Shown here: positions 45,966 through 57,864 of the stretch, one piece after another
How positions within the stretch are numbered: the stretch's first letter is position 1
Layout of the letters: each line of letters opens with the position of its first letter
Assembly: GCA_023376005.1 (NCBI GenBank)
Contig: CM042150.1
Span: forward strand, 73,936,131-74,000,130
DNA: 64,000 bases
Direction of reading: 5' to 3'
Source: Doryteuthis pealeii
Taxonomy: Eukaryota > Mollusca > Cephalopoda > Myopsida > Loliginidae
Made by a program: the position numbers and the translations under genes
The notes under the pieces: model-generated
Told to the model about the DNA's origin: nothing
What the model saw: only the letters and a program-made list of their open reading frames with translations
Database searches by the model: none

Positions 45966-46678
45966 CCAAATCAAACAATCCTTTAAAAAAAGCACTTTTA
46001 TTTACATAGAGTCAACTGTTAACAGATGATTTTGCCACTCTTCAGCATTTCATTCATTCAGTTTCTGGAGTTATGGCATCATGATACAATTTAAAAAAAG
46101 AAACTTTTATTCTGATTTTAAAATATTATTTTTCTAGTTCAGTCTATAATAACAAGTAGGAAACTAGGAATGTTCTGATTAAGTTTCTTCTTGTCTCATT
46201 GAAGTAAAATCTTACAATGCAGGTTTTTGCTATCATGGCCAACTTTTTCATTGCTCTGTCTCAATTGTATTTAGAGAGATTACTTGTGTTGCTAGAAGCC
46301 ATTCTAATGAATACAGTTTTGCTTCTACATGGCCACAAAGGATTAATGGTTTAATTGCTTCAAAGCCTTTTCAAATCTCCATTGCTCTAAAAAGAGCTTT
46401 CCCTAGAAAAGGGTTCCCAATAAGATTCACTGGCTTCTGTGATTAATGGCTTCCAAAGAAGTATCATGAATAGGGAAATGGCAATTCTTCTCTCAACATC
46501 ACTTATCATTTACATTCAGACAAAACGGCCCCATTAAAGGTTGCAAATCTGGAAGAAAGCTGCACACAGAAAGAAATTATGGAAAACCCTTTCAATATAT
46601 TGAATCTGATTTCCTAGACAATTTCTTTTCACTTGTCATCATCTGAAATCTCTGCATAACTAAAATTGTCATTATGTT

Positions 46679-46685
<7 letters not shown>
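45966..46685. other. Unique non-repeat block, less AT-rich, no coding sense
   Basis: From about 46200 to 46600 the sequence has normal complexity, no microsatellite, no SINE words and no open frame of note. It contains TTAATGGTTTAATTGC, a homeodomain-like A/T core. This block looks least like decayed repeat and could be a conserved non-coding element. That is inference only. Confidence 0.3.

Positions 46686-46686
<1 letters not shown>

Positions 46687-46720
<34 letters not shown>
46687..46720. repeat. (TA)n microsatellite
   Basis: About 16 TA units after a short GT run. Confidence 0.95.
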
Positions 46721-46721
<1 letters not shown>

Positions 46722-47084
46722 GAGTATTAGAATAAAATCTGACAGTAAGAGAAAAGGAACGCAATGCAGAAAATTAAATTGAAATTTATTTACTTGTTTT
46801 CTATGCCTCCTTGGACATATTCCCTTTTTTCTATATTCTCACATCAACCTTTTTAAAAGAAAGAGAATCCTTGTATAGAAAATATACATGCTGAGTATAA
46901 TATCTATCTATAGGTCAAATTTTGTTAAGTAATTCATCTGATAGTTTCTAAAAATGCCCTCTTATGACCTGATTAGGCATTTTTTTCCAAAAATATATTA
47001 CTCTATTAGAAAAAAATTGAATTGGTTAATAAACTTAGTTTTTAAAATCTGCCTTGACAATTAGTTTCCAGTTCGAGGAGAAAT
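46721..47084. other. AT-rich DNA, nothing recognised
   Basis: It lies directly 3' of the LINE on the minus strand and may hold its 3' untranslated part. Confidence 0.4.
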
Positions 47085-49340
47085 ATTTTTAAAAGTGTCT
47101 ACGATAATTAATAATTTATTACTTTGAAAGTTTCAATTAGATCATTACTTATTCTTCTTTCTAGTAAAGTACTTAATTCTAAGTTCTCTAATCTCTCCCT
47201 GTAACTAATCTTTTACTTTTTTTAGTAATTTTGTCACTCTTCTTTGTATCTCACTATTGCACTCCAATTTCCATGTCTACATACTGGTGCCTAGACCTGG
47301 GTAAAATATTCTATTTGAGGTCTCATTAGGGTTTAGTATATTATTAAAACAACATTTGCTTTCTTTGAAATAAAATTTCTAACCATCCAGCCAATCATTC
47401 CATTTGTCCTCAATATAATAGATAAAACATGATTGTCAGCTTTAAAAGTAACATGAAAACCAACCTTGAGATTGTATTTCTCATGTACTTTTTTGATTTC
47501 CCTGTTGCTTAATTTATATTCATTGTTAATTTTTTGGATCCAATACGTAATATTTTACATTTTTCTATGTTAAATTTTAATTTTCAAAATATCTTCAATA
47601 AGATAGTTTATTTTGATCTTTGATAATGTCTAATTTTGATCTTTATAATGGTCTAACAAATTTTGATCTTTTGATAATGGTCTAACAAATTTTGATCTTT
47701 GACTTTGATAATGGTCTAACTTTTGAATAATGGTCTAACAAATTTTGATCTTTTGATAATGGTCTAACAAATTTTGATCTTTTTATAATGGTCTAACACA
47801 TTTTGATCTTTTGATAATAGTCTAACAAATTTTGATCTTTTGATAATGGTCTAACACATTTGATCTTTTTATCTCTTTTGAATAATGGTCTAACACATTT
47901 GATCTTTTGATACTCTAACAAATTTTGATCCTTTTCATAATGGTCTAACAAATTTTGATCTTTTATAATGGTCTAACACATTTTTAATGGTCTAACAATT
48001 TTGATCTTTTATAATGGTCTAACAAATTTTGATCTTTTGATAATGGTCTAACAAGTAGTTTAATATTATCAGCAAATAGTTCTATTTCTGATTTTATATC
48101 ATTAGGTAATTTTGATAATGTAATTAGGTAAATCATTTATGAATGTTAAAAACAATAAAGGTACAAGCACTGATTCCTGAGAAACACTGGACGGTATATG
48201 CTGTGTTTCAGAATAATTGTTAACAATTTTTGCTTTCATAGTTTTATCTATCAAAAAATGTTTTACAATATTTACTATTTTTTAGAAATAGTTGCATTTT
48301 TCATTTTCACTTTTAAATAATAATGAAATACCATATCAAAAGTCTTGCTAAAACCCAAATATTAATATAACATCCACACTATCCCCTTCCATCAAATATT
48401 CATTTATTATATCAATACTTTCCAAAATATTAGATAGTGTTGATTTACCATTTGCAAAAGCATGTTGATTACACTTTATATCTTTCCCTATAAAATTCAT
48501 TTACTAATCACTTTTTAGACCTTACACATGTTAGAGAAACTGGTTGGTAATAATTTCTAAAATGTATCAAACCTTTTTTATGTAGTGATATTATAATTGC
48601 TGTTTTCCAAATATAAGGAATCAATTTATATTCTATACATTTTTCAAACACTTCATTTATTACATTGATAAAACTTTAATTTGATGATAATTACTTTAAA
48701 ATCTTAGGATATATTTCATCAGTCCAATACTTTTATTAACATCCAACTTAAATGATAATAGTTTTATGCCTTTAGCACCTCCATAATCTTTTGGTACTCT
48801 CCTTAAAACAACTTTCCTGAAGTGGACCAAATTCTTCTAAAGAATGAACAAATTGATAAAATGTTGCTAATATATCTGCTGTTTCAACTAATCAGTTTCT
48901 TAATTCACCTGTCTTATTTTTTACTGTACAAACATTTTTGTCAATTTTAGTTTTTGATTTTATGGTTTACAATTGTATTTAATATTTCTAACAATTTTAT
49001 TTTCATGTTTAAACTTTCCATTTTTTCATATTCATTTTTCTTACTTATATAATTTTCCATACAAGGTATAATTCCCAATTCTTTCCATGTTTTACTGAAA
49101 GGAAGAGAAATGGGCCACTTAAAAAAAGAGTTTTTTTTATAAATATTCTGTGTTGCTAAGTTTCATTTTTGTTGTTTAATTCTTTTTTCATTTTTTGTGT
49201 TTAATTCTTTTAGTAACCCACAATTCATTTGTATTAATTTGGTAAAACAATAGTCATACTTTCCTGGATCAGTGCCTTTTTTATGCATCTGTACTGTGAC
49301 AAATTCTATTCCTTTTTTTTATCAAAGACATTAATTAAAT
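47085..49340 (-). mobile_element. CR1/Jockey-type LINE remnant, reverse transcriptase and C-terminal tail
   Basis: On the minus strand the RT motifs follow in order. At about 48590-48660 is FEKCIEYKLIPYIWKTAIII, then NYYQPVSLTCV (about 48540), QHAFANGKSTLSNILESIDI (about 48440) and GDSVDVI (about 48390). GFSKTFDMVFH follows at about 48330, SVLVPLLFLTFINDL (box 4-like; 48130-48180) and LFADNIKLL (the FADD box; about 48060-48085). After a minisatellite come FNIEKCKILRIGSKK (about 47530-47575), LMRPQIEYF (about 47305-47330) and LIETFK (about 47120). In the catalytic box FADD has become FADN, and many frames are shifted or stopped. Basic-rich readings at 48990-49340 may be the linker before the RT. 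The endonuclease was not found. It is long dead. Confidence 0.85.
47605..48058. repeat. Minisatellite of about 29 bp inside the LINE RT
   Basis: About 15 units of TTTTGATCTTTTGATAATGG followed by TCTAACAAA, with many shortened units. On the minus strand the first unit is still readable as the LINE segment right after the FADD box (LVRPLSKDQN). Intact relatives have only about 25-30 residues between this box and the KCKILRIG segment, so the array is an expansion of LINE sequence. Confidence 0.93.
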
Positions 49341-49529
49341 GAATGTTGTGGTCATATAGTGTGGTGTACCAGAGCATTAAGCATGTTATTTATTTTTAAA
49401 TTGCTGGAAGTTTCACTGATACATTTTGTTTTTTGATAATGTTTACAGGCTATTTCATAAATTCCTACTTTGTTATACAACTTCATTTATTCTGTTGGAG
49501 GGTGCACTTCTCAGTACTAAGCTGTTGTA
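49341..49529. other. AT-rich DNA, possible LINE 5' flank
   Basis: No motif of the endonuclease domain is visible. Confidence 0.35.
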
Positions 49530-49745
49530 TAGCAACTAACTATAACAACAGGCTGTTTGTAATTCATACAGTGCTAATACCCTTGTGAAAGGTATGAATC
49601 CAAATACCCTCCACATCTATAGGGAAATAATAGAGCAGACTTGGTATGGCAACCAATTTAGGAAAAGGAAAACATTGAATTCAAACGTGTTGTTCATCAT
49701 CTAAAAATTGACCTTGTGTTGCATTTTGTTTGTGGCAAAGGTTTT
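49530..49745 (+). repeat. SINE family A copy, 5' head degraded
   Basis: Words GTGCTAATACCCTTGTGAAA, GGTATGAATCCAAATACCCT, AATAATAGAGCAGACTTGG, AATTTAGGAAAAGGAAAAC, AAAAATTGACCTTGTGTTGC follow the family order. Confidence 0.65.
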
Positions 49746-50384
49746 CAGTAAATACACACAATTGTCATTGTAATAAATCATTTTTCTATTGGAACAGAAT
49801 TTTTTACATTGAAATTGGGATTCCAAATGTTCAAAAGGGTGTACCATTGAATTAAGTGCATTTTATTTACAGTTCTCTGCAATGTTCATCAATTTTGATT
49901 TCTGGAATTTTGGCTGATGAATTTTTGGTGGCGTTGTTTACAAACCAGTTTGTAAATTTCTACTTAAGAAATTTTCATCCTTGATTTCATGTGACAATCC
50001 ATTTATACTAAAATTCTGTTATCCTCAAGATGACATCAATTCACTGCTTTACTTGAGATTGTTGCTTTTAGTAAAGAGTCAGCACTTTTCTCAGATGAAA
50101 GACATTTTCAAAGCTTTCTCCAACTGATATAGAATTCCTTATGGGTAATGTTTCTTTTATGTTCTGAGAGACTAATACTTGGATTTCACTACTTCACACT
50201 AACTACACAACCCTCAGGTGATACTAGTTCACTTTCTAAGCCATTTATATTGTGTTTGTTGCCAACAAAGTAAATGCCTTAAAAAGTGCTTCAACTTTGA
50301 CATTAGAATCTTCTTTTACATGTGATTTTTTTTTTTAGTTTTGTTTTTCTAATATGAAATACACTATTGGTTAGATTATTTAAG
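49746..50384. other. Unique DNA with a 20-bp palindrome at 49938-49957
   Basis: TTTACAAAC, CA, GTTTGTAAA forms a short near-perfect palindrome. Otherwise nothing recognised. Confidence 0.5.
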
Positions 50385-50560
50385 TATACCCTCATTGTGT
50401 AATGGTTAGCAAGCTAGTCTCACAGATCATTTCCTCTCTGGGTACCCCATTCTCAAGGCCTTGTGCCAATTCTAAGCTATGTTTTTTTGGATGCCTTGCA
50501 TGATGTAAGGAATAGCAGACCATTGTTAGTAACTTCAATTCTAATTAGGTGCTTCATAAA
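50385..50560 (+). repeat. tRNA-headed SINE-like copy (family C)
   Basis: Head CATTGTGTAATGGTTAGCAA is followed by TAGTCTCACAGATC, then CAAGGCCTTGTGCCAATTCT. It shares the A-box wording with 41655. Possible small palindrome AAGGCCTT in the body. Confidence 0.45.
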
Positions 50561-51179
50561 AATAAAAACATAAAATTCATAAAACCTGTGAGATTTCAGT
50601 CATTGTGCTCAGTATTGAAATTGTGGCAATCTATATTTGTAACTCAGAAGATTTTGCTTGTCCATATTCTGTAAACAAAACAGTTTTATGTGGAGCTATA
50701 CAATTTGGTATGCTTACTTATTTGATCTAGTGGAAGGCTTTATCATGAAAACATTTTTGGTTCTTATGGGAGTGGGGTCTCATCAAGAGGAAATCCCTAA
50801 CAATACTCAACAGAAATCTATGTTGCTGCAGACATAATTGATCATATAGAATTTAAATTTCCAAACTTCAAAAGAAATTAATCAAGAAATTAATTAGTCA
50901 CATTTAATTAAACATTGCTAATTATGTTTATTGTTGTTCTTCAGGCTGAAAATGTAAAATAATTATATATTGCTGAATTAGAAGGAACCATCTAGACAAA
51001 AAACAAAAATGTTTAAATAAATTTCTTAAGTGTTACTTTCATGGATACCTGCAATCATTTTTGGATGAAAGCAAAATGAATTATTTGGAATATTTCTTAC
51101 TGGCAATCCTGAAGAAGGTGATATTTATCTATTTCCCCATGAATATAAATTATAGCATTTATAAGTTTATTGTTTTCTT
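50561..51179. other. AT-rich DNA, nothing recognised
   Basis: No element or gene seen. Confidence 0.5.
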
Positions 51180-51262
51180 TAGGCACCCAGTGAGGATCAA
51201 ACTCACTACTCAGTAGTAATGACTTTTGAGTCTAGCTTGATAACCATTATATATGAAGTGCT
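51180..51262 (-). repeat. tRNA-derived SINE head fragment
   Basis: On the minus strand: ATGGTTATCAAGCTAGACTC (A-box side), then GTAGTGAGTTTGATCCTCAC (B-box side), ending TGGGTGCC. Related to 2745-2820. No matching acceptor stem. Confidence 0.5.
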
Positions 51263-52429
51263 GTATGCACTGGCATTTATAGTGTAAGCAACAAACATTG
51301 TATGATCAAAGTGTCAGAGGATGTACTTCACAGTTGAAGAAGATGCTTGACCTGACACAATGGAATGAATGACATCAAGTAAAAATATAGTTTTATTTAT
51401 AAATCTATAAATTCCTGAGATGAAGAGTTGTTATTATTTACAGGATTCAGATTTTCTTCTTCAATGTTTTGGTCGCTGCATCAACCAATTCTCTCAAGGT
51501 GTCTTTTGTCAGAGTCAATAACCTTCAAAGAGTTTTTAAGTGGCATCTTTATTTATTTCATGTGAGCAGACTGTTCTCATTCCACTTTCCAGGATTTGGA
51601 ATCTCTCATATCAATTAAGTTATTTCACTCTTGTAATGTTGTTTCTCTGAATCTTGGCTCAAGGGTTGAACTCATGACTTCCAGGTAGACCTTCTTGTAT
51701 AAGAAAAACAAAATCAGTTGACCTTCATTGAATGTGTTAATAATACAGAATTCAAGACATTTATATATTGTAAGTTAACTTTTACCGGATAATATCAGAA
51801 TTTCAATTCCCCCATCCATACAAAAAGGAAGAATTTTACCATTATTGATAAGTCATGTGTCTTATATGGTTTATTTTTTGTTATTTATTTAACTTTATTT
51901 GAGGTTCTCAGAGGATACTTAGTTATATCCTGTTTGCTGATAGTGTCAACCAAACATATTACATGTAAAGTTTTCCTCTGGCATATTATTTCTAATGTAT
52001 TATGCCATTATGTAAACCTCATTTCATAGATATCCTGTGTCTGCCCTTTTTCTCTCCATATGTGGCCAGTTATGTTCATCTTGTTTTATGTTATCAACTT
52101 ATGATGTCATCAGTTGCTAAAAGATAAGAAGCATCTATGAATTTATATTCTCTTCTTGAGAAGCATAAACAACTACTAATTGCTCTTGTCTTCCTCAATC
52201 ACATATCCTATCCGCTTATGTTTTAACGGATCATGAACAATGTCTTTCACTTCGGGAATCCACTAAGCTAAAGCTTTACATTTTGATCTTGTTTGTTGTC
52301 TTACAGTCATATACCTGGAAAGATTTGACCTTTGTTGAATAAAAGAATAAAAAAAGAAGAAGAGTGAAACAAAGGAAGCAATTAGTAGCAAGAACTTAAT
52401 TCTAAAAAACAAGAATGTAAACAATATAT
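51263..52429. other. Unique DNA, nothing recognised
   Basis: 51430-51690 is less AT-rich and preceded by TTATTTACAG, a plausible splice acceptor. No frame runs through it, so I do not call an exon. Confidence 0.4.
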
Positions 52430-52442
52430 TAATAATAATAAT

Positions 52443-52480
<38 letters not shown>
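52430..52480. repeat. (AAT)n(TA)n microsatellite
   Basis: About six AAT units run directly into about 16 TA units. The Ile/Tyr-rich minus frame over it is an artefact. Confidence 0.95.
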
Positions 52481-52485
<5 letters not shown>

Positions 52486-53195
52486 AAAAGAAAGATAAAC
52501 TGCAAGTGTAAAAGCAAATAAAGAGCACAAGTATTACTTCAAAAATATTTTTTTAACAGATAATTAAGGAAGTAACTTTTCTTCTTTTGATTTGATAAAC
52601 TAAACTTGAGCAATTCTTCTTATTCTTGATGAATTATTATTCAGAAATTTTATAGTGACTTAATAAGCAACATCTAAAAAAGACTTCATAAAAGTTGTTA
52701 ACTTCAATATGAATTCATTAAAACTGAATAATATAACCAGATTTTGTTCAAGATGGTAAATTTACATTGCCACATTGAAAATAAAATTCTCCACAGAAAT
52801 TTCCTGTTCCTTTTGAATTTTTGAATAATCTAGATGAAAATTAAAAGGGATCTTTCAGTTTAGCTCACTGGAAGTTGCAGATCACTTTGGTTTGAGGAAA
52901 ATAATTATGGATGGATAAAAAAAACAAAGTTTTTCCAAATTTGAAACAGAGTTTCATACAAAGATCCTTCATTGGTCAACATGCATTCACTCCAGCACAT
53001 GTAGCTTAATAATCACCAACATGGTGTAATGCATGTTTTTTTTTTGTTTAAAAAAAAAAATTTTTATACAAAAGGTCAGGGTCACAGCTACATAGCATTC
53101 TATTCATAAACATGCCAAAATATATCATGGGCACACTTATTTTAAAAGAAAAGGTGGAAAGTTAATATAATTTTTTAATTTATTATGAGATGAAT
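52481..53195. other. AT-rich DNA, nothing recognised
   Basis: T9 and A10 runs occur at about 53037-53060. No element seen. Confidence 0.5.
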
Positions 53196-53455
53196 CTTTG
53201 TCAATCATTATAATTAATAATTTCAACTAGTATTATCCTTAATCTTCCTTATTTGAGTTGTTTTGTCAATCATTATCATTAATAATTTTCACTATTATTA
53301 TCCTTCATCTTTTTATAGTTGCTTTGTCAGCTATTATTACTAATAATTTCATACTTTGTCTTCCTAATTAGAATTGCTTTGTCAATTAATATTACTAATA
53401 ATTTTGCCTGGTATTATCATTGATCTTCCTAATTCTTGTTGCTTTTTATTGCAAC
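53196..53455 (+). repeat. Minisatellite of about 65 bp, four units
   Basis: Each unit holds TTTGTCAATCATTAT (or a variant), then TAATAATTTCAC-like, ATTATTATCCTT, and ATCTTCCTAATT then GTTGCT. The units have diverged by many substitutions and the third is shortened. Confidence 0.8.
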
Positions 53456-54322
53456 TTTCTTGAATCTTAATTTATACAACAACAAGGAACAATGCACATC
53501 AAAAACAAGAATAAAGAATAAACAACTAAAATTAAGAATTATCAATAATAATGACTAAATATATTTTTTTTTAATCAAAAGATGGCTAGTTAAATGAAGA
53601 ATAAAATGTAATATACAAATTATATTAATTAATAGAGAAATTGGCATATATGGCAGTCTAAAAATAAATTAGCTAGTTTTTATATAAGGAGTGATATATC
53701 CGATTTCTATCAAAAATGTAAAAATTTCTTATTTCTTTAAGTAAACTATCTTAACCAAACAAATAAAAAAGAAGAAAAAAAAGAAAATTAATTCGAATAC
53801 AAAAAAAAAGATATTTTAAAAAACTTTTCAATGAAAAATTCCCAACATATAATCTTGTAATTTTGAATCCAAAGAAAAACGATACATTGAAAGTTTTTGT
53901 AGGAAAAAGAAATCAGTAAGAGGCTTGGAAGAAATGAGATTAACAGAAAAGGTTGCATATATGTTGGGTAATTCTTGTGCATGGATTTTTTTTGTTTGTT
54001 CTTTGTTGCATCAAACATAATGCAAGAGTCTTCAATATTCTTTACTTGCAGGAATAAAAAAAATTCCATGACTTAGGAAAAATATGAGATCGCTTAATCT
54101 ATATCATTGGATATTTCTAACCAAATAAAAGATTTGAATTAGAACATTTGTTTTGTGTGGCCATTTAACAAAAGTGAGTTCAGGGAAAAGAAATAAGTTA
54201 TCAAAATCTTTTTGTTCAATTATCAACTTGAAAGGAAACTCATTCATAAGGAAATCCAACAAATCTTGTGATCACATATCTGAATCTCTTAATGATCAAC
54301 AATTCTCTAATTTAACTCTCCT
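53456..54322. other. AT-rich DNA, nothing recognised
   Basis: The minus frame 53788-54069 is AT-biased and has no motif. Confidence 0.5.
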
Positions 54323-54485
54323 TTAACTAGTATAACATAACTATTAATTCTACCGTAACTAGTATAACATAACTATTAATTCTACCGTAACTAGTATAAC
54401 TATAACTATTAATTCTACTGTAACTAGTATAACATAATTATTAATTCTACCTTAACTAGTATAACATCATCTTATTAATTCTGAT
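54323..54485 (+). repeat. Minisatellite of 32 bp, five units
   Basis: Units TAACTAGTATAACATAACTA followed by TTAATTCTACCG. The first two are almost identical, and the last carries an insertion and decays. Confidence 0.92.
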
Positions 54486-54649
54486 CATTCTTTTCCTGAA
54501 CTAATATAATCTAAAGATGATTTCTTTTTGACAAATTAAATAACAAAGACCAAATTTTCACTAATTAAAGAACTGAGAAAAATCAACCATCAACCATCAG
54601 TATTTATAATAAAATACCAATTACATGGAATATCAGGTGTGCAACAGGA

Positions 54650-54995
54650 TTTGAAAGGTTTAAGAACAATATCTAAGATTCATATTAAGTATGTTAGGTG
54701 TATAGGAGGAGTATAAGGTACAAGAAGTAAAAGGAGTAATGTGTATAAGACAAGTATTAAGTGTGTAAGAATAGTATTAGGAGTATAAGAGAGGTATTAG
54801 GTATGTAAAATGAGTATTAAGGGTGTAAGAGTACCATCAGGTATATGAGATATATTAGGAGTGTAAAAAAGTAAGAGGGTATATATGAGTAGTAATAAGA
54901 ATGTAAAATTGCAGTAAGGCGTGTAAAAAGGAGTATTAGAGTGTAAAAGGCATATTAGGGATATGAGAAAAGTATCAACTGTGTAATGGGAGTAT
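54650..54995 (+). repeat. Degenerate minisatellite, unit about 18-20 bp
   Basis: Variations on GTATTAGGTGTGTAAGAG (GTATTAAGTGTGTAAGAA, GTATTAGGAGTATAAGAG, GTATTAAGGGTGTAAGAG) recur about 17 times with drift. The unit is built on GTA/GTG words. Confidence 0.8.
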
Positions 54996-56536
54996 TTAAA
55001 AAAAAACTATGATCAGAAAAGAAAAAGACAGGCAGGAGGAAGTCTCTTCCTTTTACCCTCAAAGTTTACATTCATGTCATACAGAAAATAGTATGAATAT
55101 AAACTAAATCTACAGACATTGAGTTTATATGTCAGGTACTTGTAACCATCTACTGAGATAGATTATATCCCATAAATATTTACTATGAAATTTTTTACCC
55201 TTACTTCTTTTTGTACATACCTTATATATTTGTAAAGTAAGAACATCTTTAAAATATATTCTTTATATACACATATATATATTTACATTTTTTTTATTTA
55301 TATCTAATGCAAAACCATCTTCTGAATAAAGAACATTAGTATTTTTCTGCTGAATTTTTATGAAGAAAAAAAGGATGGAAAATATTCTAGAAAGAAGAGA
55401 TGATTTTTGAAAAGCAATACTTGCTTCTATTTTATTGTCTCAGAAGTAACCACTATGACCTTTAAGAATAAATAAACCAAATTCACATTGTCTTATAAAT
55501 ATGTATACAATCAGACATATAGAGAAATATTACATAAGCAGTCCTTGTTATTGACTATTTAAAAAACAATAAAACAAATTCTATGGTAAGCAAATAATAT
55601 TCTTAAGATCATTGATGAAGCTGAACTATGAATATCAGTATTTATTATTAATTCATTTAACCTATAAATTAGAGAGAAGAAACATAATAAAGTATTATTT
55701 TAACTTACTATTTCAAACATTATTCAATTGAATTTTTCTTGGTTTACCAGCAAAATGATCAGTAACTTTGGTTTCCTCTTAAGTTTTAAGATGAGGTTTC
55801 AATTTGTGGCATACATTCATGCTGAAATGAATTTTGACTTTGTCTCCAGTTTATTGGATTGTTTAAAAAATGGAAAACTAAAAACTTTTCAAAAAATTTA
55901 TAATTTACATTGGGGTGTGGAATGATAATAATGTTGAGCACTGAACAAAATCAAATTGCAATCTCTTAAAACTTAAGAAAAACATTTATGAAAAATATTG
56001 GGCAGATTCTGAATGTATGCAGTTCCTTAAATAAAAGCCCAAAGAAAGAAAGATTTTTTTAAAAAAAAACAAAACAAAAAAAAAAAAAAAATAAAAACAG
56101 AAAACAAAACAATAATAAGAATAAAGTAATATGTGAGTGTGCTTATTAAAAAAAATGAAACAGAAACAGTTGAAAATATAAAGTAGCAGTAGCAGTTTAC
56201 TATCCTATATTGCCCACAAGAATGTTGGATATATCATCATATCCAAAATTTAGTCAGGAGACTTCAGACCTCTAAAAGAATTAATTACTTGGTGATATTA
56301 ATGTATTATTCAGTGAACGATATCACTGCAATTAGTACATTTTTGAGGGACAGAAGTTGTAAATGCTTGTCTTGAAAATTTCAAATTTTGGATTACAATT
56401 CACTGTAATATACCCTCACCTAAAAAGAATAACAGAATATTAAATAAATACAATCTAATTAAATATGTTAACTAAATATTTTGAAAAAAAATTATAGGGT
56501 AAGTATTGCTTACCTTGCTTCTTAGGAATACACACT
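54996..56536. other. AT-rich DNA, nothing recognised
   Basis: A-rich stretch at 56050-56110 (runs of 8-16 A). The 65-residue frame at 55728-55925 has no motif and ordinary AT-biased composition. Confidence 0.5.
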
Positions 56537-56537
56537 A

Positions 56538-56539
<2 letters not shown>

Positions 56540-56578
<39 letters not shown>
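56540..56578. repeat. (TA)n microsatellite
   Basis: About 19 TA units. Confidence 0.95.
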
Positions 56579-56580
<2 letters not shown>

Positions 56581-56639
56581 TTTTGATAGATTATTGATCA
56601 TATGAAAATTGATTTCACTGATGAAATAGAACAAAAGTT

Positions 56640-56935
56640 TTTCAAGCCATAGCCATCGTCAGTACTACTGTATGGCTGCACTACTTGGACTCTAATAAAA
56701 CACTTAGAGAAAAAGGTAGATAGGGACTATACAAGGATGCTGCATACTGTCTTGAAAAGATCTTGGTAGGACCAACCCTCAAGAAAATAGCTGTATGCCC
56801 ACTTGCCTAGTGTCACACTTACAATTGGGTAAGATGAACAAGACATGCTGGACACAGCTGGAGCAGCAAAAAAGAACTGATATGACATTCTCCATGGATA
56901 CATGGACACACCAGTGTAGGCATATTTATACTAAA
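56640..56935 (+). mobile_element. LINE fragment: region after the RT
   Basis: Plus-strand readings give VLLYGCTTWTLIKHLEKKVD, then DYTRMLHTVLKRSW, HLPSVTLTIG, DEQDMLDTAGAAK and LHGYMDTPV. This is the same conserved tail as at 24985 (LYGCTTWTL, LDGxYTRMLRAVLNKSW, HLPPI, then the RH-GH segment), here with stops after RSW and at several later points. The fragment is truncated at both ends. Confidence 0.8.
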
Positions 56936-57074
56936 AGTTTTAATACTTTTTTGTCATCCACAAATTTAAAATCAACAAAAAAAAAACAAAATGAAGAGAT
57001 CACATACTACAAATTGAAGATTATTTTAAGGCCAATCAAAATATCCAGTTAGGAAAACAATTAAGGGACTTATT

Positions 57075-57400
57075 TTAATCTATGTTGACTGAATTTGTTT
57101 GCATAAACTGAAGAGTGCAAAGTTCAAAACAATCAGAGGAGATCAGACTTCCGCACTCTTCACACAATATACCAATTTGATGCCCTTGCTCATCTACTGC
57201 TTTATGAACGTTCCCCTTGTGAATATCTCGTTTTAACCTTTCGTGCAGCATACGATTGGTCTCAAATTTGTTTGTACCTTCCTGCAAAATTTTTCTCCAC
57301 CGACTACAATCCAAAGCTTTACTCTCCCAGGTTTTCTCATCAATGCTACAATTTTTCAAGGTCGACTAAAGCAACTACTTATGTCACTCAAGTGTTTGGC
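57075..57400 (-). mobile_element. LINE ORF C-terminal end with Cys motif
   Basis: A minus frame (57075-57359) reads DEKTWESKALDCSRWRKILQ, then EGTNKFETNRMLHERLKRD and ILCEECGSLISSDCFELC. The W-x(5,6)-A-x-D-R-x-x-W-R-x-x-x-x-x-G-x-x-x-FE pattern followed by a CxxC finger is the C-terminal end of several animal LINE ORFs. The second half of the finger is lost (Cys where His is expected). It lies in the opposite orientation to the LINE fragment 140 bases upstream, so they are separate insertions or an inversion. Clade not certain. Confidence 0.6.
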
Positions 57401-57519
57401 ATACACAAATAAGAATTTCACTGCCAAACAAAATGAAGGGAATAATTCAATTTAAGCAAAAATTTGATGGTAAAATCCATTAAATAAAATCAAAGCCATT
57501 TCACTTATGCTTTGCTGAA

Positions 57520-57845
57520 GAACATTTCTTTGGTATGACACTAAACTATTGAGTGGTGAGGTTATGGTTCCAGTTCTGGAGTTCTTGAGAGCATGGCATC
57601 ACTTATTTGTTACCATGACTCTCAGGTCCACTCTAACCTGTTAGTCCCATCTATGAGTCAGATAGATCTGTTTGAGATAATTCTTAAAATAATTCTGACC
57701 TATAATAAAATAGATTTTAAAACATAGATCTTAGAACTAAGTATAAAGGTTACCCTGTTTAAAAGGATTTTAGACTATATTTTTTTAACTAATTCAGCAT
57801 GAAAATAAGTATTGTTGATGTACCATGAAACCAACCAAACATATA
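57520..57845 (+). repeat. Dispersed repeat family B copy
   Basis: Words GTATGACACTAAACTATTGA, GGTTCCAGTTCTGGAGTTCT, TTACCATGACTCTCAGGTCC, ACTCTAACCTGTTAG, ATCTATGAGTCAGATAGATC and the ACCATGAAACCAACCAAAC tail. The segment CAGAGTAGTTGTACTTG is deleted relative to other copies. Confidence 0.65.
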
Positions 57846-57864
57846 ATTTCTTAGTTGCATAATT

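Noticed and set aside
51430..51690. Host exon after a TTATTTACAG acceptor-like site
   Set aside because: No open frame crosses it and no donor site or protein motif supports it.
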